A stretch of 64,000 nucleotides of DNA from Mycobacterium marinum (GTDB lineage: Bacteria > Actinomycetota > Actinomycetes > Mycobacteriales > Mycobacteriaceae): assembly GCF_003391395.1 (NCBI RefSeq), contig NZ_CP024190.1:496001-560000 (forward strand). The letters run 5' to 3'. Position numbers and translations under genes: made by a program. Of this stretch, positions 34,935 through 44,792 are shown in pieces. Each line of letters starts with the position of its first letter. Within the stretch, counting starts at the first letter, position 1. The notes beneath the pieces were generated by a model that was not told the origin of the DNA, made no database searches, and saw only the letters and a list, made by a program, of their open reading frames with translations.

Positions 34935-37409
34935 ATGTCTGGTGTGATCGCGGCCCTGGACACCTTGACGGCGGCCGCCACGGATGTGGCCGGTCTCGGT
35001 GCGGCTATCAATGCGGCCAATGCGGCAGCCGCAGTTTCGACCACCCGGCTGATGGTCGCTGCCGGTGATGAGGTGTCGGCCGCCATCGCGGCGTTGTTCT
35101 CCGACCATGCCCTGCAGTACCAGGCCGTGAGCGCTGAGGCGGTGGCGTTCCACGGTCGGTTCGTCCAGGCGCTGACCGGTGGCGTTCGGATGTATGCGGC
35201 CGCCGAGACCGCTAATACGGCGCCGTTGCAGACCCTCGGGCAAGACCTGCTGGGGATGGTCAACGCGCCCGCCGCCGCCGTGTTGGGGCGCCCCCTGATC
35301 GGCAACGGCACCAACGGTGCCCCGGGAAGCGGGGACGCCGGCGGACCCGGCGGGCTGTTGTTCGGCAACGGCGGCAACGGCGGATCGGGTTCGGCGGGGA
35401 TGGCCGGGGGTGCCGGTGGATCGGCCGGGCTGATCGGCAACGGCGGGGCTGGTGGTGCCGGAGGCGCCGACGCGGCAGGCGGCCCCGGCGGCGCCGGCGG
35501 ATGGTTGTGGGGCGGCGGCGGGGCCGGGGGACTCGGCGGGGCTGCCAGCGGTGCCGGCAACGGCGGGGCCGGTGGGGCCGGAGGCGCGGGAGGGGCATTC
35601 ATCGCGATCGGCGGAGGCGGTGGCGATGGCGGCGCCGCTAGCAGCGGAACCGGCGGCGTCGGCGGCGCCGGAGGCAACGCGGACGGCCTGATTGTCAGCC
35701 TCGGCGGGGCCGGCGGACACGGCGGCGATGCCACCACGGGAATCGGCGGTGCCGGCGGCGCCGGAGGCATGGCCACCGCTCGTATCCCCGCGGGGATCAA
35801 TTTCAACGTCGGCGGTGCTGGCGGGCACGGGGGCGCCGGCGCTACGGGCGGTGCCGGAGGTGGCGGTGGTTCCGCTTATTCGGGCTACGTCGGAATCGCC
35901 TTCGGCCAGGGCGGCGGTGGAGGCATCGGCGGTGCGGCGAGCACGGGGATGGCCGGGGCGGGCGGTAGCGGCGGCAGCTGCGTCGCATTCGATTTCGTCG
36001 GCTTTGCCGCGGCCCATGGCGGTGCTGGCGGCACCGGTGGGGCCGCCACCGGCGTGGGCGCCACCGCTGGGGCCGCCGGCAGTGGTGGCCTCGGCGTGGC
36101 GATCGTGGGCTCGGGCGTGGGCGGAGTCGGCGGGGTTGGTGGGGCGGCCACCGGTGCCGGCGCGACCGCCGCGGCCGGCGGCGCTGGTGGTCTCGGATTG
36201 GCGGCCGTGGGCTCGGGTGCCGGCGGGGCCGGCGGGGCCGGCGGGGTAGGCGCGGGGACCGGCGGCGCCGGAGGCGCCGGCGCTCACGGCTTCGGGTTGT
36301 TGAGCGGTACCGCCGGCGCTGGTGGCGCTGGTGGCGCCGCTTCCGCTGGCACCGGCGGCGCTGGCGGTCTCGGCGGGACGGGTTTCGGGTTGATCGCGGC
36401 GGGCGGCGACGGTGGCGGCGCCGGCACCGGTGTCGGCAGCAACGGCGGTGACGGTGGTGGGGGCGGTGGCGCCCACGCAGTGCTGGCCGCCTTTGCCGGA
36501 TCCGGAGGTCAGGGTCAGGCCGGTACCAGTGGTTTCGGCGGGTTCGGTGGATCCGGTGGCAGTGCGGAGAGCCTGTTTTTCAGCATCGGTGGGGCCGGCG
36601 GCGCCGGCGGCGATGCTTCCACCGGCGGCGGTGGACTCGGCGGCAACGGCGGAGTGGCCGTCGCCCACAGCCCCATCGGGATCGACATCGGTATCGGTGG
36701 TGCCGGCGGGCACGGCGGTTCGGGTACTAGTGGCGCCGACGGCGGCGCGGGCGGCGTCAGCATTTCCGAGGGCATCTTTGCCATCGACGTGAACCTGGGC
36801 GGTGCGGGCGGCGACGGCGGCACGGCGACCACCGGGACCGCTGGGAGCGGCGGAAATGGTGGCTTCGTCGAGAATTTCGACTTCTTTGGGTTCGGTGTGG
36901 CGCATGGCGGCGACGGCGGCTCCGGTGGTGGGGCCTCCGGTGCCGGTGGAATCGGCGGGGCCGGCGGCAATGGTGGCTCGGGGACGACGCCGCTCTTCGG
37001 CGCCTACAGCGGCGGTGCCGGCGGAGACGGTGGAGCCGCCATCGGGACGGGTGGGGTGGGCGGCAACGGCGGTGCGGGCGGGGCCGCCAGTGGATTGGGG
37101 GTTGGCATCGGCGGTGCCGGCGGGCACGGTGGCGCGGCGCCCACGGGTAACGGCGGCAGCGGAGGCGCCGGTGGTGGCGGGCTCGGGCTCATCGGCGCGG
37201 GCGGCAATGGCGGCGATGCCGGTGCCGGCGTCGCGGCCGCCGACGGCGGTGACGGCGGCAACGCCGGGTTGGTCATCAACGGTACTTACGAAGCGTCGCC
37301 GTACGGCAACGGCGGCAACGGCGGCAACGGCGTCAACGGCGGAAGCGGCGGCAAGGGCGGCAGCGCCGGCCAGGTTGGCGGCACACCGGGTCAAAACGGG
37401 TCGCCCTAG
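34935..37409 (+). CDS. PE_PGRS family protein with atypical PE motif
   Basis: This 824-residue protein begins MSGVIAALDTLTAAATD: at positions 8-9 Leu-Asp replaces the usual Pro-Glu, although the rest of the PE domain (to about residue 95, YAAAE present) and the GRPLIGNGTNGAPG linker are normal. The Gly-rich part differs from the other two: GGAGG blocks alternate with hydrophobic inserts (GINFNVGG, VGIAFGQGG, FDFVGFAAAHGG, IDIGIGG, FDFFGFGVAHGG) at intervals of about 25-50 residues, and a Cys occurs in GGSCVAFD. It ends GGTPGQNGSP. The ATG has AGGGGAGC upstream. Confidence 0.92.
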   Translation: MSGVIAALDTLTAAATDVAGLGAAINAANAAAAVSTTRLMVAAGDEVSAAIAALFSDHALQYQAVSAEAVAFHGRFVQALTGGVRMYAAAETANTAPLQTLGQDLLGMVNAPAAAVLGRPLIGNGTNGAPGSGDAGGPGGLLFGNGGNGGSGSAGMAGGAGGSAGLIGNGGAGGAGGADAAGGPGGAGGWLWGGGGAGGLGGAASGAGNGGAGGAGGAGGAFIAIGGGGGDGGAASSGTGGVGGAGGNADGLIVSLGGAGGHGGDATTGIGGAGGAGGMATARIPAGINFNVGGAGGHGGAGATGGAGGGGGSAYSGYVGIAFGQGGGGGIGGAASTGMAGAGGSGGSCVAFDFVGFAAAHGGAGGTGGAATGVGATAGAAGSGGLGVAIVGSGVGGVGGVGGAATGAGATAAAGGAGGLGLAAVGSGAGGAGGAGGVGAGTGGAGGAGAHGFGLLSGTAGAGGAGGAASAGTGGAGGLGGTGFGLIAAGGDGGGAGTGVGSNGGDGGGGGGAHAVLAAFAGSGGQGQAGTSGFGGFGGSGGSAESLFFSIGGAGGAGGDASTGGGGLGGNGGVAVAHSPIGIDIGIGGAGGHGGSGTSGADGGAGGVSISEGIFAIDVNLGGAGGDGGTATTGTAGSGGNGGFVENFDFFGFGVAHGGDGGSGGGASGAGGIGGAGGNGGSGTTPLFGAYSGGAGGDGGAAIGTGGVGGNGGAGGAASGLGVGIGGAGGHGGAAPTGNGGSGGAGGGGLGLIGAGGNGGDAGAGVAAADGGDGGNAGLVINGTYEASPYGNGGNGGNGVNGGSGGKGGSAGQVGGTPGQNGSP

Positions 37410-37489
37410 CGGGATATGTCCTCCGGACCGGGCGCCAGCCGCCTTGCCGGGCGGTCGTTTCAGGACAACGGGATCCGTTCAGGGCTGGG

Positions 37490-38914
37490 TCAGTCCAGCG
37501 ACATCGGGGCGGAATACTTGCCGATCAGCGTGCGATGCCACCAGGCGTGATCACGGCGCAGCTCCTGCAGCGTGGTGAAGCGGTACTGGTAGAGCTGGGC
37601 TCGCACATAGCGTGGTGGTGTATCGGGAAATGGATTGCGACGCAACAGCCGCAGGGTGGCTCGATCGTTGCGCAGCAACCGGGTTAGCAACGGCGTCATC
37701 CACGGCAGCGCGTAGCCCGGGGAAATGGCCGCGAACCACATCAGCCAGTCCAGGCGCAGATGGTAGGGCGCCCACTGCCGGGGCAGCCGCCCCACCCGGC
37801 CGGGCTTGCCTTTGAATTCGTACTCTTGCCATACCGTCTGCGCGTTGAGCTCTGCCTCGCTGGTGCCCTCGATCACCACCTCGCGCCGGGTGCGGCAGAT
37901 GCTGCCGAACGCGCCGTAGGTGTTGACCAGGTGCACGGGGTTGAACGACATGTTCATTCGCTGCCGGGGGGAGAGCATGTTGCGTGCCGGCCAGTAGCTG
38001 AGGACCAACACTGTTGCCGCGAAGATCAGCACGAGTGCGGCAAACCACGTTGGCGGCGGCGGCAGTGCGGCCCGCACGGGTATGGGTAGCACGTTGCGCG
38101 CGGCTGACTGCTCGATCGCGCTGCACGCCAGCAAGATCGTCAGCCAATTGAGCCAGGAGAAGTTGCCCGACATCACCAACCACAGTTGGGTGACGATGAT
38201 GATCACGGCCGCGATGCTGGCGATCGGTTGCGGAGCGAACAGTCCAAACGGCACCACGAGTTGAGCAAAGTGGTTGCCCGCCACCTCGATACGGTGCAGT
38301 GGTCGGGGCATGCGATGAAAGAACCAGCTCAGCGGTCCCGGCATCGGCTGTGTCTCGTGGTGGTAGTACAGGCAGGTCAGGTTGCGCCAGCATGCGTCAC
38401 CGCGCATTTTGATCAGTCCGGCGCCGAATTCGACCCGAAACAGCAGCCAGCGCACCAGCCACAGCATCACCAGCGGTGGGGCAACCCGGTCATTGCCGAG
38501 GAAGACCATCAGGAAGCCGGTTTCCAACAGCAATGATTCCCAGCCGAACCCGTACCAGACCTGACCCACATTGACGATCGACAAATACAGCACCCACAGC
38601 GTCAGCCACATCAGCATTGCGCCCCACAGCGGCACCAGGTCGGCGGTCCCGCCGACCAGCGCCGCCGACAGTGCTGCGCCCAACCAGCAGACTCCGGCGA
38701 AAAGCCGGTCAGAATAGTGGAAGTGGAATACGCTCGGCGTTCTCCAAAAGGACCGGTGGGCCAGATACCTCGGCACCGGCAGCATGCCGTGCTCGCCGAT
38801 GAGGGCCCGGAACTGCAGTGCCGAGGCGACAAACGCGGTGAGATAGATGGCCGCAACGCCACGTTCGAGCACGAGGCGGCCCAGCCAGTATTCGGATGCC
38901 GAAAACCATTCCAT
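37490..38914 (-). CDS. Lipase-maturation-factor-like membrane protein (Rv0235c-like)
   Basis: This 474-residue protein has about eight hydrophobic helices plus conserved LMF-type blocks: WYGFGWESLLLETGFL (about residues 126-141), FRVEFGAGLIKMRGDACWRNLTCLYYHHETQPMP-type sequence (about 165-198) and LNTYGAFG-like VNTYGAFGSI. LMF1-family proteins assist folding of lipases; the role in mycobacteria is unknown. It matches remembered Rv0235c (482 aa). In M. tuberculosis it lies next to aftD; here two genes intervene. Confidence 0.87.
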   Translation of the reverse strand: MEWFSASEYWLGRLVLERGVAAIYLTAFVASALQFRALIGEHGMLPVPRYLAHRSFWRTPSVFHFHYSDRLFAGVCWLGAALSAALVGGTADLVPLWGAMLMWLTLWVLYLSIVNVGQVWYGFGWESLLLETGFLMVFLGNDRVAPPLVMLWLVRWLLFRVEFGAGLIKMRGDACWRNLTCLYYHHETQPMPGPLSWFFHRMPRPLHRIEVAGNHFAQLVVPFGLFAPQPIASIAAVIIIVTQLWLVMSGNFSWLNWLTILLACSAIEQSAARNVLPIPVRAALPPPPTWFAALVLIFAATVLVLSYWPARNMLSPRQRMNMSFNPVHLVNTYGAFGSICRTRREVVIEGTSEAELNAQTVWQEYEFKGKPGRVGRLPRQWAPYHLRLDWLMWFAAISPGYALPWMTPLLTRLLRNDRATLRLLRRNPFPDTPPRYVRAQLYQYRFTTLQELRRDHAWWHRTLIGKYSAPMSLD

Positions 38915-39036
38915 GGCAGTACTCCTCAGCCGGTGACAGCCCTAGAAGCCCATAACAAGTCAAAGCGTGCTTGCCGAGTGCCCCGGCACGTCGGTCCAAC
39001 AGATCAATCATGTCTGTTGCTCCAGGCGGTTTCGCG

Positions 39037-39825
39037 CTACCACTCTCCCCGCGCGCCGAGCACATCACACAGCACATCCGCGCGATCGGTGATGATTCCG
39101 TCCACGCCGATGTCGAACAGCGCGTGCATCATGGCCGGGTCATCAATGGTCCAGGCATGAACCTGCCGCCGCGATGCGTGAACCGACCGCACCAGTGCCG
39201 GGGTGATGACGGGCAGGCCGCCGAATCGCGCGGGCAGCTGTAGGCAGTCACTGTCGCGCAGCATCCGCATCGCCGATGCCCGTCGACCGGCCGTTCGCGC
39301 GGCCATGAACCCCAGGAATGCCCCCATGCCGGCCGCGCTGGCGACCCGCTGGGACATCAGACGCAGCGCGCGTTGGCGACGGCGTTCGGAGAACGACGCG
39401 ATCAGCACTCGGCGATGTGCCTGCAACCGCTCGATGACCTCGACCGTCGGCTCGACCGCCGAATCGGCTTTGATGTCGATATTGAACCGCATCTGCGGCA
39501 GCGCCACGAGCAGCTCCTCGAGGGTCGGGATCGGTTCTCCGCCCCCTAGGTCCGCGGTGCTGACCTCCGGCCAGGTCAACTGGTCGACCGCGCCGGCCAC
39601 TCCCGATTCGGGTGCCAGCTTGCGATCATGCTGGATCACTGCGACGCCGTCGCGGGTGGCCCGAACATCTGTCTCGATGTACCGGAACCCGATCTTGGCC
39701 GCCTCGTGGAACGCTCCCATGCTGTTCATGGGAAACCTGAACGAGGTGAATCCTCGGTGCGCCATGGCAATCCGCCGCGCATCGCGAAGGAATTCCACCT
39801 GCTGCGGGTGAGCATCTCCGCCCAT
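39037..39825 (-). CDS. Glycerophosphodiester phosphodiesterase
   Basis: This 262-residue GDPD-family protein has the catalytic and metal-binding set: H23-R24 (MAHRGF), E51 and D53 (YIETDVRATRDG), H66-D67 (IQHDRKL) and NIDIK near residue 115. It should release glycerol-3-phosphate from deacylated phospholipids. There is no signal peptide, so it is probably cytosolic. The Met at 39825 is the first in-frame start. It has no counterpart next to aftD in M. tuberculosis as I recall. Confidence 0.87.
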   Translation of the reverse strand: MGGDAHPQQVEFLRDARRIAMAHRGFTSFRFPMNSMGAFHEAAKIGFRYIETDVRATRDGVAVIQHDRKLAPESGVAGAVDQLTWPEVSTADLGGGEPIPTLEELLVALPQMRFNIDIKADSAVEPTVEVIERLQAHRRVLIASFSERRRQRALRLMSQRVASAAGMGAFLGFMAARTAGRRASAMRMLRDSDCLQLPARFGGLPVITPALVRSVHASRRQVHAWTIDDPAMMHALFDIGVDGIITDRADVLCDVLGARGEW

Positions 39826-39976
39826 CGGCTAAGTATCTCCCATGCGGCGGCGGCAGCCAACGGCATGATCGGCGGCCGCGGTGTTGCCAGACTCATCTCG
39901 GGGCCAGCGCATGTGGGGTGTTACCCCTTTGCTAGGTTTCATCATCCGCGTCGTTTGATCGTTGATGGAGGGGAAC

Positions 39977-40522
39977 GTGAACAGCGCTGAACACATTGGC
40001 TTGAAATTGGGGCGCCGGCGATTGCTAGCGCTTGGCGCCGGGACTCTCGGGCTGGGTGCGCTGGCTTCCAACGCGCCGGGCAACGCGACAACCGACCCGC
40101 CGCCGGAGGGCTACGAAGCGTTGCTGCTGATGTGTATCGACCCCCGCTTCGTGCACCCCACCAACGAGTACATGGTGCAGCGCGGTCTGCTCAACCGGTA
40201 CAGCCAGTTTGCGTTGGCCGGGGCTGCCGCCGGAGCCGTTTCCCAGCACTGGGAGTCGTGGCACAACACCTTCTGGGATAACCTCGCGGCCTCGATCGAG
40301 CTGCACTCGATTGACGGAGTGATTGCGGTCAATCACCGCGATTGCGGCGCCGTGCAGATCGCTTACGGCGAGGATTCGATCTCCACGCCGGAAATCGAGA
40401 CCGCCACCCACGAACGAATCCTCGGCACTTTTCGGCAGGAAGCGCTCAGGCGCCATCCGGGTATCGATGTGGAGACCTGGTTGATGGCACTTGATGGCAC
40501 GGTCCAGAAGATCGGCCCGTAG
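39977..40522 (+). CDS. Exported beta-carbonic-anhydrase-like protein
   Basis: This 181-residue protein has an N-terminal twin-arginine-type signal (LGRRRLLALGAGTLGLGALAS, residues 11-31; probable cleavage after ASNAPG). The mature part has the beta-carbonic-anhydrase zinc set: C53-x-D55-x-R57 (LMCIDPRF) and H120-x2-C123 (VNHRDCGAV). The body is shorter than a typical beta-CA. The GTG at 39977 follows GGAGGGG; an ATG at 39965 is possible. It is convergent with aftD (3 bp apart). The enzyme could hydrate CO2 in the periplasm, or be a zinc-binding derivative with another role. Confidence 0.78.
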   Translation: MNSAEHIGLKLGRRRLLALGAGTLGLGALASNAPGNATTDPPPEGYEALLLMCIDPRFVHPTNEYMVQRGLLNRYSQFALAGAAAGAVSQHWESWHNTFWDNLAASIELHSIDGVIAVNHRDCGAVQIAYGEDSISTPEIETATHERILGTFRQEALRRHPGIDVETWLMALDGTVQKIGP

Positions 40523-40525
40523 CGC

Positions 40526-43500
40526 TCACGTTTCCCCACGCGTAAGGCCTGGCGCCACCGTGGCCGCCACCAATGCGGCGATCGAAATCAGTGCCAGCAG
40601 TTGCACGATCGCGGAATGGCCGGAATAGCCGTCCACCGAGCGCCAGGGGTGACGGGATAGCGCCGCGCCGGCCAAGATCAGCCCACCCGCACTGGTTGCG
40701 ATGGTGAGTCGGTCACGCAGGCGCTCCCGTCGGCGCAAGGCGTAGCAGACACCGAGGGCGGCTCCCACCAACACCGCTCCGAGGGGCCCGGCAATCAGCG
40801 CACCGGCCGCCAGGGCCGCGACCGCGGCCGCCCACCCGGTTGTCCATGGCCGCGCCGGTGGGTCGTCCGGACCGCGTCGGCGCGCCCGCCACAGGACGAG
40901 CAGAACCAATACGGGCAGCAAGGACAACCCGATCGCCAGGCCGGCGCGGTACAGCGAGTTGGCGGCAAAGCTCAGTGTGATGGTGCCCGGGTCTCCGGCG
41001 GGTACTACCCAACCCTGCTGCCATCCGTTGACCGCGACGGGTGTCAGCTGGGCTCCGGCGCCGGTGCGGGCCACCCAGCCCGGATTGATGCTTTCCGGGA
41101 TGACCAGCACCCGGGGGGTTTGTGACGCGGGGGCCCGCACCTCGCGACGAGTCGCACTCCAGGCGCCGGTCTTCGCGGGTACCGCCGCGGCGCCGGGTAA
41201 TTCGCCAGCCGCCGGCGGCGTCAGCTGGGCGCCGTCGACGACGAACTGGGTGCCGGGGCTGATCAACAGCTCTTGCTGGCCGGGCGGCAGCGCAATCGGC
41301 TCCGGCTCGCATGGCTGCGCCTGAATCGGTTCGTCGTCCAACAGTGCGCCGACCGTGGTTCGCACCGACATGTGCACGAAACGGCCGGCCACCGCGATGA
41401 CCGGGCCATGGTCACAGCCGATCCTGACCTCGCGCGCGCGGTTGTGTGCGGCATCGGCAGGCGCGATTGGGCGACCGCCCGCACCCAGCACTACCAGCTC
41501 GGCCAGCCCGGGGGGCTTGAGCTGGTCGAAGCCCAGAGCGTTGCGGTCGATGACGTCTTCCCAGTCGAGCAGGCTGACGGTGACGGTGCCGGTGACGCGC
41601 GGATGCAACGAGACGGTCTGCGGCCCGCCGTCGGGGCTCAGGCTCCGGATCTGCGGACCGTCGCCCAAGTTGACGGCCACCATCGTCGGATGGGCGGGCA
41701 GTGCCGACCGGCTGGGAGCCACCCGCAGCCCGGTCACCTCGGTGGGCCGCGGCAGGGTGAGCGTCAGCGTCGGCGGCGTTTTGCGCTGTACCACCCGCTG
41801 CGGCGCCGTCCACGAGGTTGCCCGATCGCCATCGGTGGCCGCATACGCCGAGCCGAGGACTTCCAGACCGTCGGAATCGCCGCGGGCGCGGGTGGTGTCC
41901 GGTTGGGCGATCAGATCGGCCAGCTTTGGGCCCTGACGTGGTCGCACCCAGACCGTCGGGGTCACCGTCATCGGGTGCGGCACCGTCAGCGTGCGGCTCA
42001 GATTGACCGGCTCTTCCGGCGCCAGAGCCATCGACGCCGCACAGCGCATCGTGTCCGGTGCCGGGGCGCAACCCGGCCGGCCCAACAGTTCCGATCCCAG
42101 GTCCCAGCGCGCGATTTCCGCGCCCGGTGGGGGCCCCGGCACCAAAACGGTATGGCGCAACTGGACCGAGTGTGCGAATCCGGATGCGTCGTATTGGGTG
42201 ATCGTCAGGTCGGTGATGCCGAACTGCACCCCGGGGGATCCGTCATCGGTACCGGCCGCGGTGATCCGCACCCACGGAGTCTCCCCGTAGGGCAGCGCCG
42301 CGGTCAGGGGCTTTCCCGCGTCGTCGAACCGCAGGGTGGTGCTGCCGTTGACGGTCTCGACCAGGATGCGGCGCACCTGGGCGCCGACGGCGGTCGGGCT
42401 GGGCGTCAATGTGATGACGGCGTTGGTCACCGGATGGTCGAAGTCCACCTGCAGCCACTGCCCGACCGCGGCTTGAAGCGCGTTTGACACCCACGCGGTC
42501 GCCGGGTCGCCGTCGACCGCGGCCGCCGCCGAGGCCCCCGGGGCGACGTCGGGCATGGCGGTGGAGTCCGACGACGAACTCGAAACGGTGATGCGGCCGC
42601 CGGTCCACCCCCCGTAAACCACCTCGGCGCCGGGTACCGGATAGTCGGGTACCCGGTTGTAGGTATGCCGGGCGTCGCCCGGGGCCCGGACCGCCGAGGA
42701 GTGCTGATCGACCCGGCCATAGTCGGTTTCCCGTGCGACCGGAGTGTCGGTGACCGTGACGACGGGGACCGGCAGCTGCGCGGCCCGAGCATCCTGGGTC
42801 AGCAGCACCGGGCCCAGCGCCGTCTGTCCCAAGAGCCGTCGGCGTTCGTCGAGGCGCAGCAGCACCTCGGGGCCGCCATCAACGCGCGGCAGCGACGCGG
42901 TGTCGGCGAAATACGGTGCGCCCGGATTGCCGGCGCCACCCACCTGGTCGATCACCCGGAATATCTCGATGGCGGAATACCGGGGCCGCAGTCCGCTGTC
43001 GTTGACGAAACCCGCCAGCGAACCCGGCCCCACCGGTTCCCCGAACTCGGCCACCTTCTGCAGTCGCGGTGATCCCGTGATGGCGCGATGCGCCAGGATC
43101 GGACGGGTCGACCGGGACGATTCGGGATCCAGGTCGTTGCGTAGCACCAGATATGAGATTCCCTGGCGGGCAAGGCTATCGGCCAGCCCCACCGAGGGGC
43201 GTCCGGACGCGATCAGGCGCTGCACCGAATCCAGGGCGCGGATGGTTTGCGGCGGGGTCAGCGGAATGGAGTCGCGCACACCCCATGGACTCGCGCCCAA
43301 AACCTGCAGCACTTCGTCATGGCTGGTGCCCCAGACCTGGGTGGCGAACGGCGCGCCCGGGACCACCAGCACCCGCCCCGGCGCCGGAGCGCCGGTGTTG
43401 TGCTCGCTGAGCCAGTCGGCGGCCTGGTGCCAGTACGCAGGTATCGCGGTGAACGTGCCGGGCGGGGTGAGCCGGCCCGTCCATGCCAGCGAGGTGCTGA

Positions 43501-44704
43501 CCAGCAGCGCCGTCAGCGCGACGATTCCCGCCGCGACCCGTTTGTCCCGTTCGGGGTGGGCGAATGCGCCCAGCCACACCGGCTTCGGTGCGCTGCCGGG
43601 CAGCGGAATGCGCCCCAGCAGCTCCGCGAGGCCCAGCACCAGTGGCAGCCGAATCACCGGCCCCAACTTGTGCACGTTGCGCAGCGGTGTGCCCTCGGCG
43701 TCGAGAAACGCCTGGACTTGATGGGCGAGTGGCGAACCCAGGCCACCGCTATAACCGACGGCCAGCAGGACCACCCCCACCAGCAGCATCGTCACCAGCC
43801 GGCCCCGGGCCGGCATCTCCCGGCTCGCCAGACCGGCCAGTCCCGCGGCCGCCACCAGGCAGGTACCCAGTATCGCGACGGACCCGGTCACCAGCGGTGC
43901 GCCGGCGGTGGCGTTGGGCGCCACGAACGGAGTCCAGCTGTCGGTGCCGCGCAGCATCTCGACCAGCGAAGACCACTGGGTCGTCACACCGGAGGATTCG
44001 ATGAAGTCCAAGAACGGCGGGCTGACACCACGCAGTTGGGTCAATGCGACCAGCCACCACAGCGTCGCCAGGAGCAGCGCCAACATGAACCATGCGGTGT
44101 AGCGCCACCACCGCCGATTGGGCCGATGGCAGGCCAGCCAGATCATCGCGGGTAGACAACCCGCCAACGTCGCGATGGCATTCACCGCGCCCATCAACGC
44201 GACCGCCAACCCGGCCTGGGCGGCCAGCGTTCGTAGTGGTCGCTCCGATGTCGCCCGCAGGGCCAAGATCGTGGGCAGCAGCACCCAAGGCGCCAGCATC
44301 ATCGGCAGGGTTTCCGACGAGATCGAGCCCAGGGTGGTCAGCACCCGGGGCGACAGCGCGAATGCCGCGGCCGCGATGATGCGCGAGGTCGGGCTACCGA
44401 TGCCCAGCGCCTCGGCAACCCGCAGCAACCCCCAGAAACCGATTGTCAGCAGCAGCGCCCACCACAGCCGTTGGGTAATCCACCCGGGTATCTGCAGCAG
44501 GTGTCCGACCAGGAAGAACGTGCCGTGCGGAAACATGTAGCCGTAGGCCTGGTTCTGGGATTGGCCGAACGGGAGTTCGCTGTTCCACAGGCTGGTTGCG
44601 CGGGCCAGGAACCGCAGCGGATTGGCGGTGAGATCGAGCTTGGTGTCGGGGGAGACGCGCCCGGGGGATTGGGCGAATGTCAGCGCCAACGAGACGGCTG
44701 CCAC
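40526..44704 (-). CDS. aftD: Arabinofuranosyltransferase AftD
   Basis: This protein of at least 1392 residues is a GT-C membrane enzyme that adds alpha-arabinofuranosyl units to arabinogalactan and lipoarabinomannan. Its N-terminal third is polytopic (LTANPLRFLARATSLWNSELPFG, PHGTFFLVGH, LSPRVLTTLGSISSETLPMM), the middle has carbohydrate-binding discoidin-like modules (about residues 695-830 and 940-1090), and the last helices lie near 1240-1390. Homologous sequence (PLSRRWLLLVAAV) continues in frame upstream of GTG 44704, but no ATG, GTG or TTG occurs before the in-frame stop at 44882-44884, so the start is uncertain. The M. tuberculosis enzyme is 1400 aa and essential. Confidence 0.9.
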   Translation of the reverse strand: MAAVSLALTFAQSPGRVSPDTKLDLTANPLRFLARATSLWNSELPFGQSQNQAYGYMFPHGTFFLVGHLLQIPGWITQRLWWALLLTIGFWGLLRVAEALGIGSPTSRIIAAAAFALSPRVLTTLGSISSETLPMMLAPWVLLPTILALRATSERPLRTLAAQAGLAVALMGAVNAIATLAGCLPAMIWLACHRPNRRWWRYTAWFMLALLLATLWWLVALTQLRGVSPPFLDFIESSGVTTQWSSLVEMLRGTDSWTPFVAPNATAGAPLVTGSVAILGTCLVAAAGLAGLASREMPARGRLVTMLLVGVVLLAVGYSGGLGSPLAHQVQAFLDAEGTPLRNVHKLGPVIRLPLVLGLAELLGRIPLPGSAPKPVWLGAFAHPERDKRVAAGIVALTALLVSTSLAWTGRLTPPGTFTAIPAYWHQAADWLSEHNTGAPAPGRVLVVPGAPFATQVWGTSHDEVLQVLGASPWGVRDSIPLTPPQTIRALDSVQRLIASGRPSVGLADSLARQGISYLVLRNDLDPESSRSTRPILAHRAITGSPRLQKVAEFGEPVGPGSLAGFVNDSGLRPRYSAIEIFRVIDQVGGAGNPGAPYFADTASLPRVDGGPEVLLRLDERRRLLGQTALGPVLLTQDARAAQLPVPVVTVTDTPVARETDYGRVDQHSSAVRAPGDARHTYNRVPDYPVPGAEVVYGGWTGGRITVSSSSSDSTAMPDVAPGASAAAAVDGDPATAWVSNALQAAVGQWLQVDFDHPVTNAVITLTPSPTAVGAQVRRILVETVNGSTTLRFDDAGKPLTAALPYGETPWVRITAAGTDDGSPGVQFGITDLTITQYDASGFAHSVQLRHTVLVPGPPPGAEIARWDLGSELLGRPGCAPAPDTMRCAASMALAPEEPVNLSRTLTVPHPMTVTPTVWVRPRQGPKLADLIAQPDTTRARGDSDGLEVLGSAYAATDGDRATSWTAPQRVVQRKTPPTLTLTLPRPTEVTGLRVAPSRSALPAHPTMVAVNLGDGPQIRSLSPDGGPQTVSLHPRVTGTVTVSLLDWEDVIDRNALGFDQLKPPGLAELVVLGAGGRPIAPADAAHNRAREVRIGCDHGPVIAVAGRFVHMSVRTTVGALLDDEPIQAQPCEPEPIALPPGQQELLISPGTQFVVDGAQLTPPAAGELPGAAAVPAKTGAWSATRREVRAPASQTPRVLVIPESINPGWVARTGAGAQLTPVAVNGWQQGWVVPAGDPGTITLSFAANSLYRAGLAIGLSLLPVLVLLVLWRARRRGPDDPPARPWTTGWAAAVAALAAGALIAGPLGAVLVGAALGVCYALRRRERLRDRLTIATSAGGLILAGAALSRHPWRSVDGYSGHSAIVQLLALISIAALVAATVAPGLTRGET

Positions 44705-44792
44705 CAGCAGCAGCCATCGGCGCGAAAGCGGTGTGACCGGCGGGCGAGCTGCCGTTTGTGCAGCTCCGGCCTCGGGGGCCTGCGCCGCCGGA

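Noticed and set aside
34785..37394. Long Ala/Thr-rich frame antisense to the PE_PGRS gene at 34935
   Set aside because: GC-rich Gly-Gly repeats create long stop-free antisense frames; there is no family similarity or ribosome site, and the sense gene is clear.
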